64,000 nt of DNA, from the NCBI GenBank assembly GCA_964419255.1, contig CAYQOU010000002.1, positions 1 to 64,000 on the forward strand, given 5' to 3'. Position 1 is the stretch's first letter. The number at the start of each line of letters is the position of its first letter. Origin of the DNA: CAZPHU01 sp964419255 (GTDB lineage Bacteria; Fibrobacterota; Chitinivibrionia; Chitinivibrionales; CAYFVL01). This document shows positions 43,569 to 53,332 of this stretch, piece after piece. Both the position numbers and the translations under genes were made by a program. Below the pieces are notes generated by a model. It searched no databases, was not told the origin of the DNA, and saw only the letters and a list, made by a program, of their open reading frames with translations.

Positions 43569-46301
43569 ATGCTTTTGTTGAAGGTTGTGGGATTGTTGTT
43601 GGTTGTGGCGGCTCATGTTGCGGGTCAAACTGGAAGGATCAGTGGTACGGTTACCACAAGCGAGAGTGATAAACCGATTGCGGGTGTAAAGGTATTGCTG
43701 GAAGGAACTTCGATACATGCTGGAACTGACGTTTCGGGAAAATTTAATCTTCCTGTGGTAGATGTTGGAGAGTATACAGTGGTGTTTACAGCGCTGGGGT
43801 ATACTAGTGATACTATGAAGGTCGTTGTTAATGAAGGCCAGATTACGACAATCGATGCACAGCTTGAGCAGCAGATTCATACTCTTCCGACTAAAAAGGT
43901 AAGAAGCCGTTTGGAGGGGCAGAGCAGGGCTCTCAATCAGCAGAAAATCGCAGATAATATAAAGAATGTTATTGCTGCTGATTATATTGACCGTTTTCCA
44001 GATCAGAACAGTGCAGAGGCCATGCAGCGTATTTCTGGAATAAGTGTGCAGCGTGATCAGGGTGAGGGACGCTATGTACAGATTCGCGGCTCAAAGCCTG
44101 CTCATACATCGGTGAATGTCAATGGTGTTAATCTTCCCGCACCTGAGGGTGATGGTCGAAGCGTGGCAATGGATGTTATTCCTGCGGATGTACTTTCACA
44201 GATTGAGGTAACCAAAGCACCTACACCAGATATGGATGGCGGAGCGATAGGTGGAACAGTTAATCTTGAAACCAAAAAGGCAGTTTCCGAAGAACTAACC
44301 CTGCAAACTTCTGCTGCCCTCGGTTACAATGCGCAGAATGGTGGTCGGGAATTCGGAGCCAGACCGCTCAACGGTCAGGGGTCGTTGACCGTTGGGAAGA
44401 GGTTTGCCGATAATAAACTGGGATTGCTTCTGGGTTCAAGTTATCTTCGCACCAATCGTGGTTCAGACAATTCAGAATACGCATGGGGTGGGGATAATTT
44501 GGATGAACTCGAGGAATTCGAGCTTCGGGATTACACCGTTACCCGTGATCGTCTTGGTATCAATGCTGTTTTTGATGTCAAGCCAAATGACAACGTGAAC
44601 TTCTTTTTATCAGGACTATATAACCGTTTCGGTGATCAGGAATATCGGCGTTTGACCATGCCGGTGTTTGAGGACACCGAAGTGGTTCGTGAGCTTAAGG
44701 ACCGTTATGAAGTACAGGATATTTTCGCCTTAAGCCTGGGTGGAGAGATTGAAGCTGGGCGAATAAAACTTGAGCCCAGTGTTGCCTACTCTTTTGCACG
44801 TGAAGACGAACCGGATGCATTTGAATCATACTGGAATATGGAACCAAGCTCATTAAGTGCTGACATTTCCGATGACCGTGACCATCCGGCAATAAGAAGC
44901 TCGACAGACCTTGATAATGCGGAAGAATATGAATTTGATGAAATTGAGATTGGCGACAATATTACTCAGGAGAATAATTTGGAGGGCGCTCTTGACATGA
45001 CTCTTCCTCTGGCCCTGGGGACCAGTGCTCTTGAGCTCAAAGCCGGGGTAAAGGGGCGCCAGAGAATGAAAATGCGCGATGAACTCAAAGAGATATATAC
45101 CTATGAAGGAAGTGACAATTTGACAATGGATATGGTTACGGGAGACTACAACAATCCGGAGTTTCTCAATGGAAAATATCCCAACTCAGCAAGAAGTTTT
45201 GTTGACCCGAAAAAGATCAGAGATTATTTCGAGGATAACAGAAGCAGCTTTGAACTTATTGATGAAGTTGACCTTCTTGAGGATAAGTGGCTGGCCGATT
45301 ATGAAGCAACAGAAAAGGTTGGAGCTGGCTATTTGCAGGCTAAGCTTTCTCATCGCAGTCTGTCTTTTCTAGGTGGTTTTCGCATGGAGTACACCGGAGC
45401 AAATTATCTGGGATATCAGTTCAATGAAGCGACTGCTCGAGTTAGTGAAGATGAAGGCTATACAAATTCACTGGAATTTTTACCAATGCTGCATGCTAAA
45501 TATTCACCGGTGGATAATCTCAATATCCGTGCAGCATACACGCGTTCCTTTGCACGACCGGATTTTGAAAAACTTGTGCCATTTTACCTTATCAATGATG
45601 ATGGCGATGAGGCTGAATTGGGTAATCCTGATCTGGAAAATACCCATGCAAATTCATTCGATCTGCTTGGTGAATATTTCTTTGAATCGGTTGGTGTAAT
45701 TTCGGCTGGAGTGTTTGCAAAATTAATCGACGGTTTTATCTATACCCGTATCACCAATAATGGATCGGTCGAGGAGGAGCAGCCGGTTAATGGTAATGAT
45801 GCTCTGCTTTACGGTTTTGAAGCAAGCTTTGAAAAACAATTGAACTTTCTTCCTTCTTTTCTTAGTGGGTTAGGCATTGGCGGGAATTACACTTATGCTC
45901 ATTCTGAAGCTGAAGTGGAAACTGTACGTGAAGAAGGTGAAGCATCTATGGTCAGAACAATCAGGCTTCCAGGACAATCAGATCACGTTTTCAATGCTTA
46001 TATACAATATGAGAAATATGGATTCAGCTCTCGTCTTGCCACCAACTACCACAGTGATTTCATTGATGAGGTTGGTGCAGAAAAGGGTGATGATGAATTT
46101 TACGATGAACATCTCCAGCTTGATCTCTCTTTTAGCTATACACTGCCGACATTGAAAACTCTGGTTGTATTCGCAGACTTTGTCAATATCACTGATGCTC
46201 CGCTTCGCTACTACAGTCTCAATGGAGATGATGAAGAAATCACTCTTCAGCAGGAATATTACTCATGGTGGAGCACATTTGGTATAAAGTATTCATTCTA
46301 A
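43569..46301 (+). CDS. TonB-dependent receptor
   Basis: 910 aa. Signal peptide 1-19; carboxypeptidase-regulatory-like domain 22-100 (G-R-I-S-G-T-V-T..G-Y-T-V-V-F-T-A-L-G-Y); plug domain about 130-235 (D-A... R-I-S-G-I-S-V-Q-R-D, Q-I-R-G, G-G-A-I-G-G-T-V-N-L); 22-strand barrel to the terminal Phe. Belongs to the Xanthomonas/Caulobacter-type receptors for large or charged nutrients. The downstream phytase-like lipoprotein suggests phytate or another phosphorylated compound. GGGGAGG before ATG. TonB box not evident. Confidence 0.93.
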   Translation: MLLLKVVGLLLVVAAHVAGQTGRISGTVTTSESDKPIAGVKVLLEGTSIHAGTDVSGKFNLPVVDVGEYTVVFTALGYTSDTMKVVVNEGQITTIDAQLEQQIHTLPTKKVRSRLEGQSRALNQQKIADNIKNVIAADYIDRFPDQNSAEAMQRISGISVQRDQGEGRYVQIRGSKPAHTSVNVNGVNLPAPEGDGRSVAMDVIPADVLSQIEVTKAPTPDMDGGAIGGTVNLETKKAVSEELTLQTSAALGYNAQNGGREFGARPLNGQGSLTVGKRFADNKLGLLLGSSYLRTNRGSDNSEYAWGGDNLDELEEFELRDYTVTRDRLGINAVFDVKPNDNVNFFLSGLYNRFGDQEYRRLTMPVFEDTEVVRELKDRYEVQDIFALSLGGEIEAGRIKLEPSVAYSFAREDEPDAFESYWNMEPSSLSADISDDRDHPAIRSSTDLDNAEEYEFDEIEIGDNITQENNLEGALDMTLPLALGTSALELKAGVKGRQRMKMRDELKEIYTYEGSDNLTMDMVTGDYNNPEFLNGKYPNSARSFVDPKKIRDYFEDNRSSFELIDEVDLLEDKWLADYEATEKVGAGYLQAKLSHRSLSFLGGFRMEYTGANYLGYQFNEATARVSEDEGYTNSLEFLPMLHAKYSPVDNLNIRAAYTRSFARPDFEKLVPFYLINDDGDEAELGNPDLENTHANSFDLLGEYFFESVGVISAGVFAKLIDGFIYTRITNNGSVEEEQPVNGNDALLYGFEASFEKQLNFLPSFLSGLGIGGNYTYAHSEAEVETVREEGEASMVRTIRLPGQSDHVFNAYIQYEKYGFSSRLATNYHSDFIDEVGAEKGDDEFYDEHLQLDLSFSYTLPTLKTLVVFADFVNITDAPLRYYSLNGDDEEITLQQEYYSWWSTFGIKYSF

Positions 46302-46319
46302 AATATTGGAACCGGTACT

Positions 46320-47414
46320 ATGAAATATATTTACATAACAGTATTCGCATTCATGCTTTTCGCTGTTTCCTGTCAAAAGGAATCAGAAATGAAAACAGCA
46401 GAGGATTCAACCAAAAAGAGCATGGTAAAAGCCGCATCCCCGCCGGTGGTTAAAGAAGCATTTGCCACTCAGCTGGATACCGTCGACAACCTTGACAGCC
46501 CGGGATTCTGGCAGGGCCCGGAGGGGAAAAACTGGCTGCTTGCTACTGCAAAGGATAGTAATAAAGTCATAGTGTATGATGCTGCAACAGGTGAGAAAAT
46601 GACCTCTTTTGGTCAGGGTGGAAACGGACCTGGAGAGCTTAATCGCCCTAATGGTATCGCGGTTGTGGATTCGGTGGCTTTTGTGGTGGAACGAGATAAC
46701 CACCGTATCCAGCTTTTTGCTCTCCCGTCCTTACAGCCCCTATGCATTGTTGGAGAGAAGAATCTGCGTCGTCCTTACGGAATAACTGTCGACAACCATA
46801 ATGGATTGTATCATTTGTATGTTACAGATAATTATGAAAACCCCGACGAGAGTATTCCTGCTTTAGACAGTCTTGGTCACCGTGTCCATCATTTCACCGT
46901 TGCTCTTTCTGAAGGTGAACCGCAGGTGAGGCACATCCGGGCTTTTGGTGATACTGAGGGTGAGGGAGTGCTCTATAAAGTTGAATCTATCCTGATGGAC
47001 CGGATATACAACAGATTGCTTATAGCCGATGAGTTTGAGATACAGCGAAACATCAAGATATATACACTCGAGGGTTCCTTTACAGGTGCCGTTTTCGACA
47101 GTGCCTTTTTTGCGTACGAACCTGAAGGTATCGCCTTATGGTCATGTTCGTCCGATTCATCGGGGTACTATATAGCCACCGATCAGGATGAGGATGTTAA
47201 TACATTTCAGGTATTTGACCGCAGGACACTGAAGTACCGCGGCGGATTTACCGGTGAGATTACTCGCAACACCGATGGTGTGGCATTAACACAAGCTGCT
47301 TTCGGCCCTTTTTCTCACGGAGTTTTTTATCCCGTTCACAACGACGGAAGTGTGACTGCAATAGCATGGGATGAAATCGCTTCAGCTCTGAATCTTAGGG
47401 TAAAATGTGACTAA
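46320..47414 (+). CDS. Beta-propeller phytase-like lipoprotein
   Basis: 364 aa. Lipobox F-A-V-S-C (Cys about residue 19). From about residue 45 six repeated blades like beta-propeller phytase: D-S-P-G-F-W, G-N-G-P-G-E-L-N-R-P-N-G-I-A, V-E-R-D-N-H-R-I-Q-L-F, P-Y-G-I-T-V-D, and A-Y-E-P-E-G-I-A-L-W..I-A-T-D-Q. Such enzymes use calcium to take phosphates off phytate. Likely outer-membrane anchored. Eighteen nt after the TonB receptor. Confidence 0.8.
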   Translation: MKYIYITVFAFMLFAVSCQKESEMKTAEDSTKKSMVKAASPPVVKEAFATQLDTVDNLDSPGFWQGPEGKNWLLATAKDSNKVIVYDAATGEKMTSFGQGGNGPGELNRPNGIAVVDSVAFVVERDNHRIQLFALPSLQPLCIVGEKNLRRPYGITVDNHNGLYHLYVTDNYENPDESIPALDSLGHRVHHFTVALSEGEPQVRHIRAFGDTEGEGVLYKVESILMDRIYNRLLIADEFEIQRNIKIYTLEGSFTGAVFDSAFFAYEPEGIALWSCSSDSSGYYIATDQDEDVNTFQVFDRRTLKYRGGFTGEITRNTDGVALTQAAFGPFSHGVFYPVHNDGSVTAIAWDEIASALNLRVKCD

Positions 47415-47528
47415 AAAGCAATTTCGTCTTGCCCTCTGCGATACTGCATCCGGGGGCAATTTTCTTTCTATGGTGTGCAGCAATATAGCTGTACACCCAT
47501 ATCACCTGAAATAATTTTTGAAAGTGAG

Positions 47529-48443
47529 ATGAAAAACATGAACTTTCGTAAATCAAACACTACCATTTTTGCTTTTTTGGTATTCCTTTTTGTCTCTTTA
47601 CAGGCTCAGGGGGTAACCAAAGAAAACAGGGCCGATCACTCACATGAGCCTGATATTTTTCTTAGAGTGGCTATTATAGGCGATGCTGAACCCAAGCCTC
47701 TGGCTGAGTTCCCCAATATGGGTGCCGCAGTTGAGCATGTTAATGATCTTGTCAAAAAACAAACAGTCGATTTCATTATCGGCGTTGGTGATATACCACA
47801 TAAAGGTACAAAAATCCAATACGAAGCAGCGACTTCGGTTCTGGAAAAGCTTGCAGCTCCATTCTATCCAATTATGGGTAATGAAGAGAATAACAGCACT
47901 GTAGAACGGTTCTTGCACTATGCTGCTAAATGGAACAGTCCTATAGACAATCCCCGATATGTACTTGAATATGATCAGATGGCATTTGTCTTTGCATCAC
48001 CGGATTTTGGTCGTGATTTCAATGATACAGGCGCGACCTGGATACATGAACAGATTCAGCGTTTGGCTCCAAAACCGGTTTTGCTGATCGTGCATGGTGC
48101 ACAAACAGGTGTCTATCAGGAAAACCCGAACAAAGGTATTCACAATGAGCTCTTTAAAAAAAAGGTAATCACACAGCCCAATTTGGCAGCGGTTATTTCC
48201 GGTGATCTGCACATGGATATGGATCGGGTGGTGCACTCAAAGAAAATTGACCATGTACATTATCTTCATATTCCTGCTTTGGAACGTACCAAAATTCCTG
48301 ATAAGACAAGGCATACTCCCATGTTCAGGGTGATGACTATTGGGACTGATGGGAATGTTACGGTTGAAACATATGAGGTTGGGATATCTGAACCACTCCA
48401 AAAGCACTCTTATTCATTTTCATTAAACCTGAAGAACAAATAA
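47529..48443 (+). CDS. Metallophosphoesterase-like exported protein with altered metal motifs
   Basis: 304 aa from ATG 47529 (ATG 47538 also possible). Signal peptide about 1-27. Calcineurin-like layout: V-A-I-I-G-D-A-E, G-V-G-D-I-P-H, I-M-G-N-E-E-N, V-H-G-A, S-G-D-L-H-M-D. Compared with canonical D-x-H, G-D-x-x-D, G-N-H-D/E and G-H-x-H, several metal-ligand positions are changed. Either a divergent metal site or a non-catalytic relative. Follows the phytase gene by 114 bp. Confidence 0.75.
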   Translation: MKNMNFRKSNTTIFAFLVFLFVSLQAQGVTKENRADHSHEPDIFLRVAIIGDAEPKPLAEFPNMGAAVEHVNDLVKKQTVDFIIGVGDIPHKGTKIQYEAATSVLEKLAAPFYPIMGNEENNSTVERFLHYAAKWNSPIDNPRYVLEYDQMAFVFASPDFGRDFNDTGATWIHEQIQRLAPKPVLLIVHGAQTGVYQENPNKGIHNELFKKKVITQPNLAAVISGDLHMDMDRVVHSKKIDHVHYLHIPALERTKIPDKTRHTPMFRVMTIGTDGNVTVETYEVGISEPLQKHSYSFSLNLKNK

Positions 48444-48847
48444 TAAAGGCCGTATACTGAATTCCCAAACGTGGTTTTTGGATTAACCCAATGCCAGAGT
48501 TTCCTTAGAATCATATTACAATGTACGGAAATGAGAAGGAATCTGTGCAGGAATATCCAGATCGCCAACCGTTAGGAAAATCATATTTAACCACTTCGGC
48601 CACAATGAAGGCAGCGCGACATCCTGCTTTTTGGGCTTGATCCAACCTCAAGCAGTTCATCGGATTTGATATTGAACCAAGTCAGACAAAATCCCTGGAT
48701 TTTTAGTTGACGAGAATTTTAACTATTAATGGTCATGGGCATAATCCTCCTGATAAACGGTTTATTTGCCAAAAAAATAATCAGTGAGACGCCCATGTTC
48801 TATACTGTCAAAGATTTAGTCGTTTATACGTTTTGGCAATCTCGGAT
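48444..48847. other. 400-bp region of degraded sequence
   Basis: Plus-strand frame fragments with stops (around 48545-48705) look like the remains of a gene, but I cannot assign a family. No terminator with T-run is clear for the phosphate cluster or for pheA. Confidence 0.35.
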
Positions 48848-49699
48848 TTACCCTCTTTTCTTATATTCCGGCCTTACAATATCACCGAGAGGATAGGAGC
48901 CGAGAATTCTGAAGAACGTAGTTATTTCCTGGAGATGATTCAGAGCATTCTTTTGTGCTTTGTCATGAGCATACCCCTGAAAATCGAGATAGAAAAGATA
49001 TTCAAAATTCTTTCCATTAACGGGACGACTTTCTATCTTGTAAAGATCTATATCTCTTAAGGCGAAGACACTTAAGGCCTTGAAAAGCGCTCCAGGTATG
49101 TTCTTTGTAGAAAAGACAATGGAGGTTTTGATATCTTTAGCACTACACGGCTTCTTTTGCCTGCGAGCGAGTATGAGAAATCTTGTCATATTATTTCGAT
49201 TATCTTCGATATGCCGAGCCAGTACCGACATATCGTAATCTATTGCAGCCTGCATGGAGGCTATGGCAGCGGAATCCTTCAGATGCTCTTCTTTTATTTT
49301 TTTTACAGCCGCAGCAGTGTTGGATACCGCTACAATCTCGATGGATTTCATCAGCTCAAGATACCTTTTACATTGCGCTAAGGCTTGGGGGTGAGAAAAT
49401 ACTCGTCTGATTTTTGACTTGGTGATCCCACGATTTGCAATCAAATAGTGACTTACCTGTAAAACGATCTCCCCAATGATAAACAGATCGTTTTCAAGCA
49501 GGAGATCATAATTCTGATGTATACTGCCGGCCAAGGAATTTTCGATGGGAATAACCCCATACTGTGCCTGTTTATCGGCAACAGCCCGAAAAACATCTGT
49601 GAATTCCTTTCTTGGAACTACTTTCTTATTTTTCCCGAAAAACAAGACCGCCGCCAATTCCCCGAATGCCCCTCTTTCCCCCTGAAAAGCCACTGCCAT
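48848..49699 (-). CDS. pheA: Prephenate dehydratase
   Basis: 283 aa from ATG 49699. Monofunctional: no chorismate mutase domain. V-A-F-Q-G-E-R-G-A-F-G at the start, S-H-P-Q-A-L-A-Q-C and N-N-M-T-R-F are catalytic blocks (dehydratase Thr in M-T-R-F); an ACT regulatory domain for phenylalanine is at about 195-275. Start overlaps the previous stop (TGATG). Last gene of the long minus-strand run. Confidence 0.95.
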   Translation of the reverse strand: MAVAFQGERGAFGELAAVLFFGKNKKVVPRKEFTDVFRAVADKQAQYGVIPIENSLAGSIHQNYDLLLENDLFIIGEIVLQVSHYLIANRGITKSKIRRVFSHPQALAQCKRYLELMKSIEIVAVSNTAAAVKKIKEEHLKDSAAIASMQAAIDYDMSVLARHIEDNRNNMTRFLILARRQKKPCSAKDIKTSIVFSTKNIPGALFKALSVFALRDIDLYKIESRPVNGKNFEYLFYLDFQGYAHDKAQKNALNHLQEITTFFRILGSYPLGDIVRPEYKKRG

Positions 49700-50253
49700 C
49701 AATAGAGTCTCCTTGCAAGAACATATTTCCGTCTAAAAAAAGAGGAACCCAAGGTACTATATGTAACGCCACGTTTACTACTTGCATGCGCGAAACGTCC
49801 ATTCCCTACATAGATTCCAACGTGGTTTATCTTTCTGGAAATACCATTTCTGAAAAACACCAAATCCCCGGCTTTCAGCTGATTTTTGGAAATCAGAGTA
49901 CCCATCTTACTCATATCATGGGACGTCCGTGGCAGTGTTGTATTGGTTAGGTCTCTGTATACCGCTCGAACAAAACCGCTGCAGTCAAAGCCCTTTCTTG
50001 TCGTACCGCCCCAGCGGTACGGTACACCGATATACGAATCAACAATTTGGTGCAACCGCGATTCGGAAACAGTTCCGGCTGATGATAAGGCTTTTTTGGC
50101 GGTATCACTGATGGGTTTTTCCTGTGAGACTTTCGAGGGAGGAATTTTGGTGGGCCTGCTGTAGCGTACCTGTGGTGTGCAGCCAAAGATCAGAAAACTT
50201 AATATAATTAAACCAGCTGCAAATACATATAGTCGCCAACAAACCGAATTCAT
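49699..50253 (-). CDS. NlpC/P60 family cell-wall peptidase lipoprotein
   Basis: 184 aa. Lipobox near C25 (L-I-F-G-C). The C-terminal NlpC/P60 domain (about 68-184) has catalytic Cys in F-D-C-S-G-F, His in H-V-G-I-Y-V-G and a further polar residue after A-H-A-S. Spr/MepS-like: cleaves peptidoglycan cross-bridges. 3 nt after gatA. Confidence 0.92.
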   Translation of the reverse strand: MNSVCWRLYVFAAGLIILSFLIFGCTPQVRYSRPTKIPPSKVSQEKPISDTAKKALSSAGTVSESRLHQIVDSYIGVPYRWGGTTRKGFDCSGFVRAVYRDLTNTTLPRTSHDMSKMGTLISKNQLKAGDLVFFRNGISRKINHVGIYVGNGRFAHASSKRGVTYSTLGSSFFRRKYVLARRLY

Positions 50254-50256
50254 CAG

Positions 50257-51690
50257 CTATTCCATCAGTGTTTGAGTCGCGTAGCCCAGTTTCATCAACG
50301 TATCTTCCCTCCATTTGGGCGCCATAAACTGTACACCAATCGGCAAGTCGCCATGCTTACCGCAGGGTATACTGATGCCAGGAATACCCGCCAGATTAGC
50401 GGATACCGTGTAGGTATCGGTCAAATACATCTGCAAAGGATTTTGCACCTTCTCGCCGATTCTGAACGCAGGTGTCGGCGCGACCGGAGAAACAATAGCA
50501 TCGCAGGATGTAAATGCGTGGTCGAAATCCTGTCCAATCAGAGTTCGCACCTTGGCCCCTTTAAGATAATATGCATCATAATAGCCGGAGCTTAATACAT
50601 AGGTTCCCAGCATAATGCGCCTTTTCACCTCTGCACCAAAGCCTTCTTCACGGGTTGCACAGTACATCTCCTGTAGAGTTTTCCGATTGTCGCTTCGAAA
50701 GCCGTATTTTACTCCATCATATCTGGCCAAATTGGATGATGCTTCCGCGGTGCATATGATATAGTATGCAGCGATTGCATACTGAAGGTGGGGCAATGAT
50801 ATATCTACCACTTCTGCCCCCAGAGAAACCAAAGCGTCTATAGTATTCTGAACCGCGTTGCGGACAGTATCAGACAGCCCTTCACCGAAGTATTCTTTCG
50901 GAATGCCAAGTTTCATGGAGCGGAGATCGGTGGTGTATAGTGAGTCATCATTTTCAAATGGTTTTCCCGCGCAGGTCGAGTCTCGCGCATCTTCCCCCGC
51001 AATCACCGACAGGAGCAACCCCGCATCGCGAATGTCGGTTGCAACCGGACCTATTTGATCGAGTGATGAGGCAAATGCGACCAAACCGTATCGGCTAACT
51101 CGACCATAAGTAGGTTTCATGCCGATAACACCACAATGACTACATGGCTGACGGATTGATCCTCCGGTATCGGAGCCCAGAGCAAGGGGCACAAAGCCTG
51201 CGGCTACAGCCGCGGCGCTTCCACCACTGCTTCCTCCCGGAGTATATTCGGTGTTGTTCGGATTACGGGTCAGGCCACCGGCAGCCGTTTCAGTGCTTGA
51301 TCCCATGGCGAATTCGTCCATGTTTGTTTTCCCTACAATTACAGCTCCGGCCTCTTTTAGAAACTGGACAACCGCAGCATCGTAAGGCGGCACAAAGTGC
51401 TGAAGCATTTTGGATGAGCAGGTGGTCGGAATCCCTTTTGTACAGATATTATCCTTAACGGCAACCGGGATACCTAGAAGAGGTTTAGCCGCTTTTTCCT
51501 CGGAATTCAGATTATCAAGTTCACGCGCCTGTATTCTGGCCTCTTCTGAGTGAACGTTGGTAAATGCGTTAACCTTCGCATCACCCTTTTCGATACGGGC
51601 AAGAGATTCTTCCACAATCTCTATGCATTTTTTTTTGCCACTTTTCAAATCAGAAACAACCGATTTCATATCTTTATCAAAAAAAGGCAT
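50257..51690 (-). CDS. gatA: Glutamyl-tRNA(Gln)/aspartyl-tRNA(Asn) amidotransferase subunit A
   Basis: 477 aa amidase-signature protein. Lys in A-V-K-D-N, cis-Ser in G-G-S-S-G-G-S-A and nucleophile Ser in G-S-D-T-G-G-S-I-R form the Ser-cisSer-Lys triad. Needs GatB and GatC, not in the window. ATG 51690 (GTG 51693 also possible), AGAGGA upstream. Confidence 0.95.
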   Translation of the reverse strand: MPFFDKDMKSVVSDLKSGKKKCIEIVEESLARIEKGDAKVNAFTNVHSEEARIQARELDNLNSEEKAAKPLLGIPVAVKDNICTKGIPTTCSSKMLQHFVPPYDAAVVQFLKEAGAVIVGKTNMDEFAMGSSTETAAGGLTRNPNNTEYTPGGSSGGSAAAVAAGFVPLALGSDTGGSIRQPCSHCGVIGMKPTYGRVSRYGLVAFASSLDQIGPVATDIRDAGLLLSVIAGEDARDSTCAGKPFENDDSLYTTDLRSMKLGIPKEYFGEGLSDTVRNAVQNTIDALVSLGAEVVDISLPHLQYAIAAYYIICTAEASSNLARYDGVKYGFRSDNRKTLQEMYCATREEGFGAEVKRRIMLGTYVLSSGYYDAYYLKGAKVRTLIGQDFDHAFTSCDAIVSPVAPTPAFRIGEKVQNPLQMYLTDTYTVSANLAGIPGISIPCGKHGDLPIGVQFMAPKWREDTLMKLGYATQTLME

Positions 51691-51710
51691 CACGATATCC
51701 TCTCGGGATC

Positions 51711-51998
51711 TTACTTATACCAACGAAAAAAATACAAACTGATAAAAATTCCGATTACAGAAAGGAGACTAAATTTCATTTGTAAGCCAATCTGAAATTT
51801 TATAGCATTTAGATCAATTACGACAGGTTCAGGAAAGCCTATGCCAAAAAGAATGTTGTATGTAAAGAAGGTTTTGACCACATTATCACCAGTCGGCATC
51901 ATGGTAACCAAACCGTTTAAGTACGAACCAATTATAACGCCTACCAAGACCACCAGAAGCAGTGTTCCAAAGCTCTTCTCTTTCAGACTGACCGCCAT
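51711..51998 (-). CDS. DUF4321 small membrane protein
   Basis: 95 aa with two helices (about 12-32 and 72-92). K-S-F-G-T-L-L-L-V-V-L-V-G-V-I-I-G-S-Y and the periplasmic P-x-x-D-L-N-A-I-K-F-Q-I-G-L pattern match DUF4321. GGGAGC before ATG. Function unknown. Confidence 0.8.
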   Translation of the reverse strand: MAVSLKEKSFGTLLLVVLVGVIIGSYLNGLVTMMPTGDNVVKTFFTYNILFGIGFPEPVVIDLNAIKFQIGLQMKFSLLSVIGIFISLYFFRWYK

Positions 51999-52093
51999 CG
52001 GTACGCTCCCTTCTTACCAATTCATTTGGTACTAACCATTGTTCTCTGGACTTTGAATATACAATACGTTTCCGTTAAAAGTCAGCAAAAGCA

Positions 52094-53332
52094 TTAGCTT
52101 CTGGGATATTCTTTAAGCACCATTTTGGCCGTATACCGCTTCTGGTTACGTATAAATGTCACCTTGACCCTATCTTCCACAAAATAATTCAGGAAGAAAC
52201 CGTCGATATCCATATGATTGCGGATCTTACGCTTTCCCATTTGAACGATTATATCCCCTTCCTTAAGACCGCAGATATCTCCTGGACTTCCCTTTTCAAC
52301 ATCGGTAACCAACACCCCCTCAGATTGATCATAACCGAAAGCCAGTGCAACTGACCGATCCAGGTTCTGAACAGTTATTCCGGTCCAGATCTGACGACGG
52401 TGGCCATGATTAAGCAACTCGTCAATAACGCGCTTGGCACTGTTTATCGGAATCGCAAACCCAATCCCAATCGATCCCCTGTTATTATTACTTCCCGTGT
52501 AAATAAACGTATTTATACCTACGACCTCCCCCTTTGCATTCAAAAGGGGCCCTCCCGAGTTGCCCGGATTGATAGCAGCATCGGTTTGAATCATATTCTG
52601 ATAGTAAACCTTATCCGAGGGAGCAAAATTTCTTCTCAGAGCGCTAACAACCCCCACGGTAACCGTAGGTCGAGGGTCATTGAAAAAATTCAGAAAAGGA
52701 TTTCCTATGGCAATAACCCACTCCCCGATCATCAGATCCTCGGAATCGCCGATTTTTAGTGTTGCCAATCCCTTTTTATCTACCTTTATGAGTGCCAAAT
52801 CCGAGTAAGGATCACGCCCGACAACTTTTCCTTCAAGCTGCTTGCCATCGGGTAAATCCACATACAGCTTTTGAGCCCCCTCGACAACATGATTATTTGT
52901 CAAAATGAGGCCATCCTCATCGATAACAAATCCCGATCCCATGTTCTCGACCTCTTTATATTGAGGAACCAGACGATGGGGAAGAAATGGATTGAAAAAA
53001 TCACGCTGATAGTAAAGCGATCCCACATATTGCAATTGAGTCACTATGATTCCAACGACGCCGGAAGATACCCGCTCGGTTGCAGCTACTATTGCGGTAC
53101 GCCGTGAATCGGTAATCGACTGCTGAGTGGAAGGACGAGAAATCGGCGGCTTACGCTCAGACAGATTCGAAGCAAACCCGGAAGAATCTCGACTATCGGA
53201 TTCCGCCGGTTGCATCTCAATATTGTTTCTTCGGTATATCCTGCGGATTGCTTCCCCTCCGACAACAGCTCCCAAAATCAATCCAACCAGAAGCAACAAA
53301 ACATATATACTGGAACGCCCTAAGGTATTCAT
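52094..53332 (-). CDS. HtrA/DegP-like periplasmic serine protease
   Basis: 412 aa from ATG 53332 (GGAGG 9 nt upstream, overlapping the truA stop). Membrane anchor or uncleaved signal at 9-27. Trypsin-like S1C domain: His in N-N-H-V-V, Asp in S-D-L-A-L-I-K-V, Ser in G-N-S-G-G-P-L. One PDZ domain (about 310-400), so more DegS-like than DegP. Envelope protein quality control; could act upstream of RseP. Confidence 0.93.
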   Translation of the reverse strand: MNTLGRSSIYVLLLLVGLILGAVVGGEAIRRIYRRNNIEMQPAESDSRDSSGFASNLSERKPPISRPSTQQSITDSRRTAIVAATERVSSGVVGIIVTQLQYVGSLYYQRDFFNPFLPHRLVPQYKEVENMGSGFVIDEDGLILTNNHVVEGAQKLYVDLPDGKQLEGKVVGRDPYSDLALIKVDKKGLATLKIGDSEDLMIGEWVIAIGNPFLNFFNDPRPTVTVGVVSALRRNFAPSDKVYYQNMIQTDAAINPGNSGGPLLNAKGEVVGINTFIYTGSNNNRGSIGIGFAIPINSAKRVIDELLNHGHRRQIWTGITVQNLDRSVALAFGYDQSEGVLVTDVEKGSPGDICGLKEGDIIVQMGKRKIRNHMDIDGFFLNYFVEDRVKVTFIRNQKRYTAKMVLKEYPRS

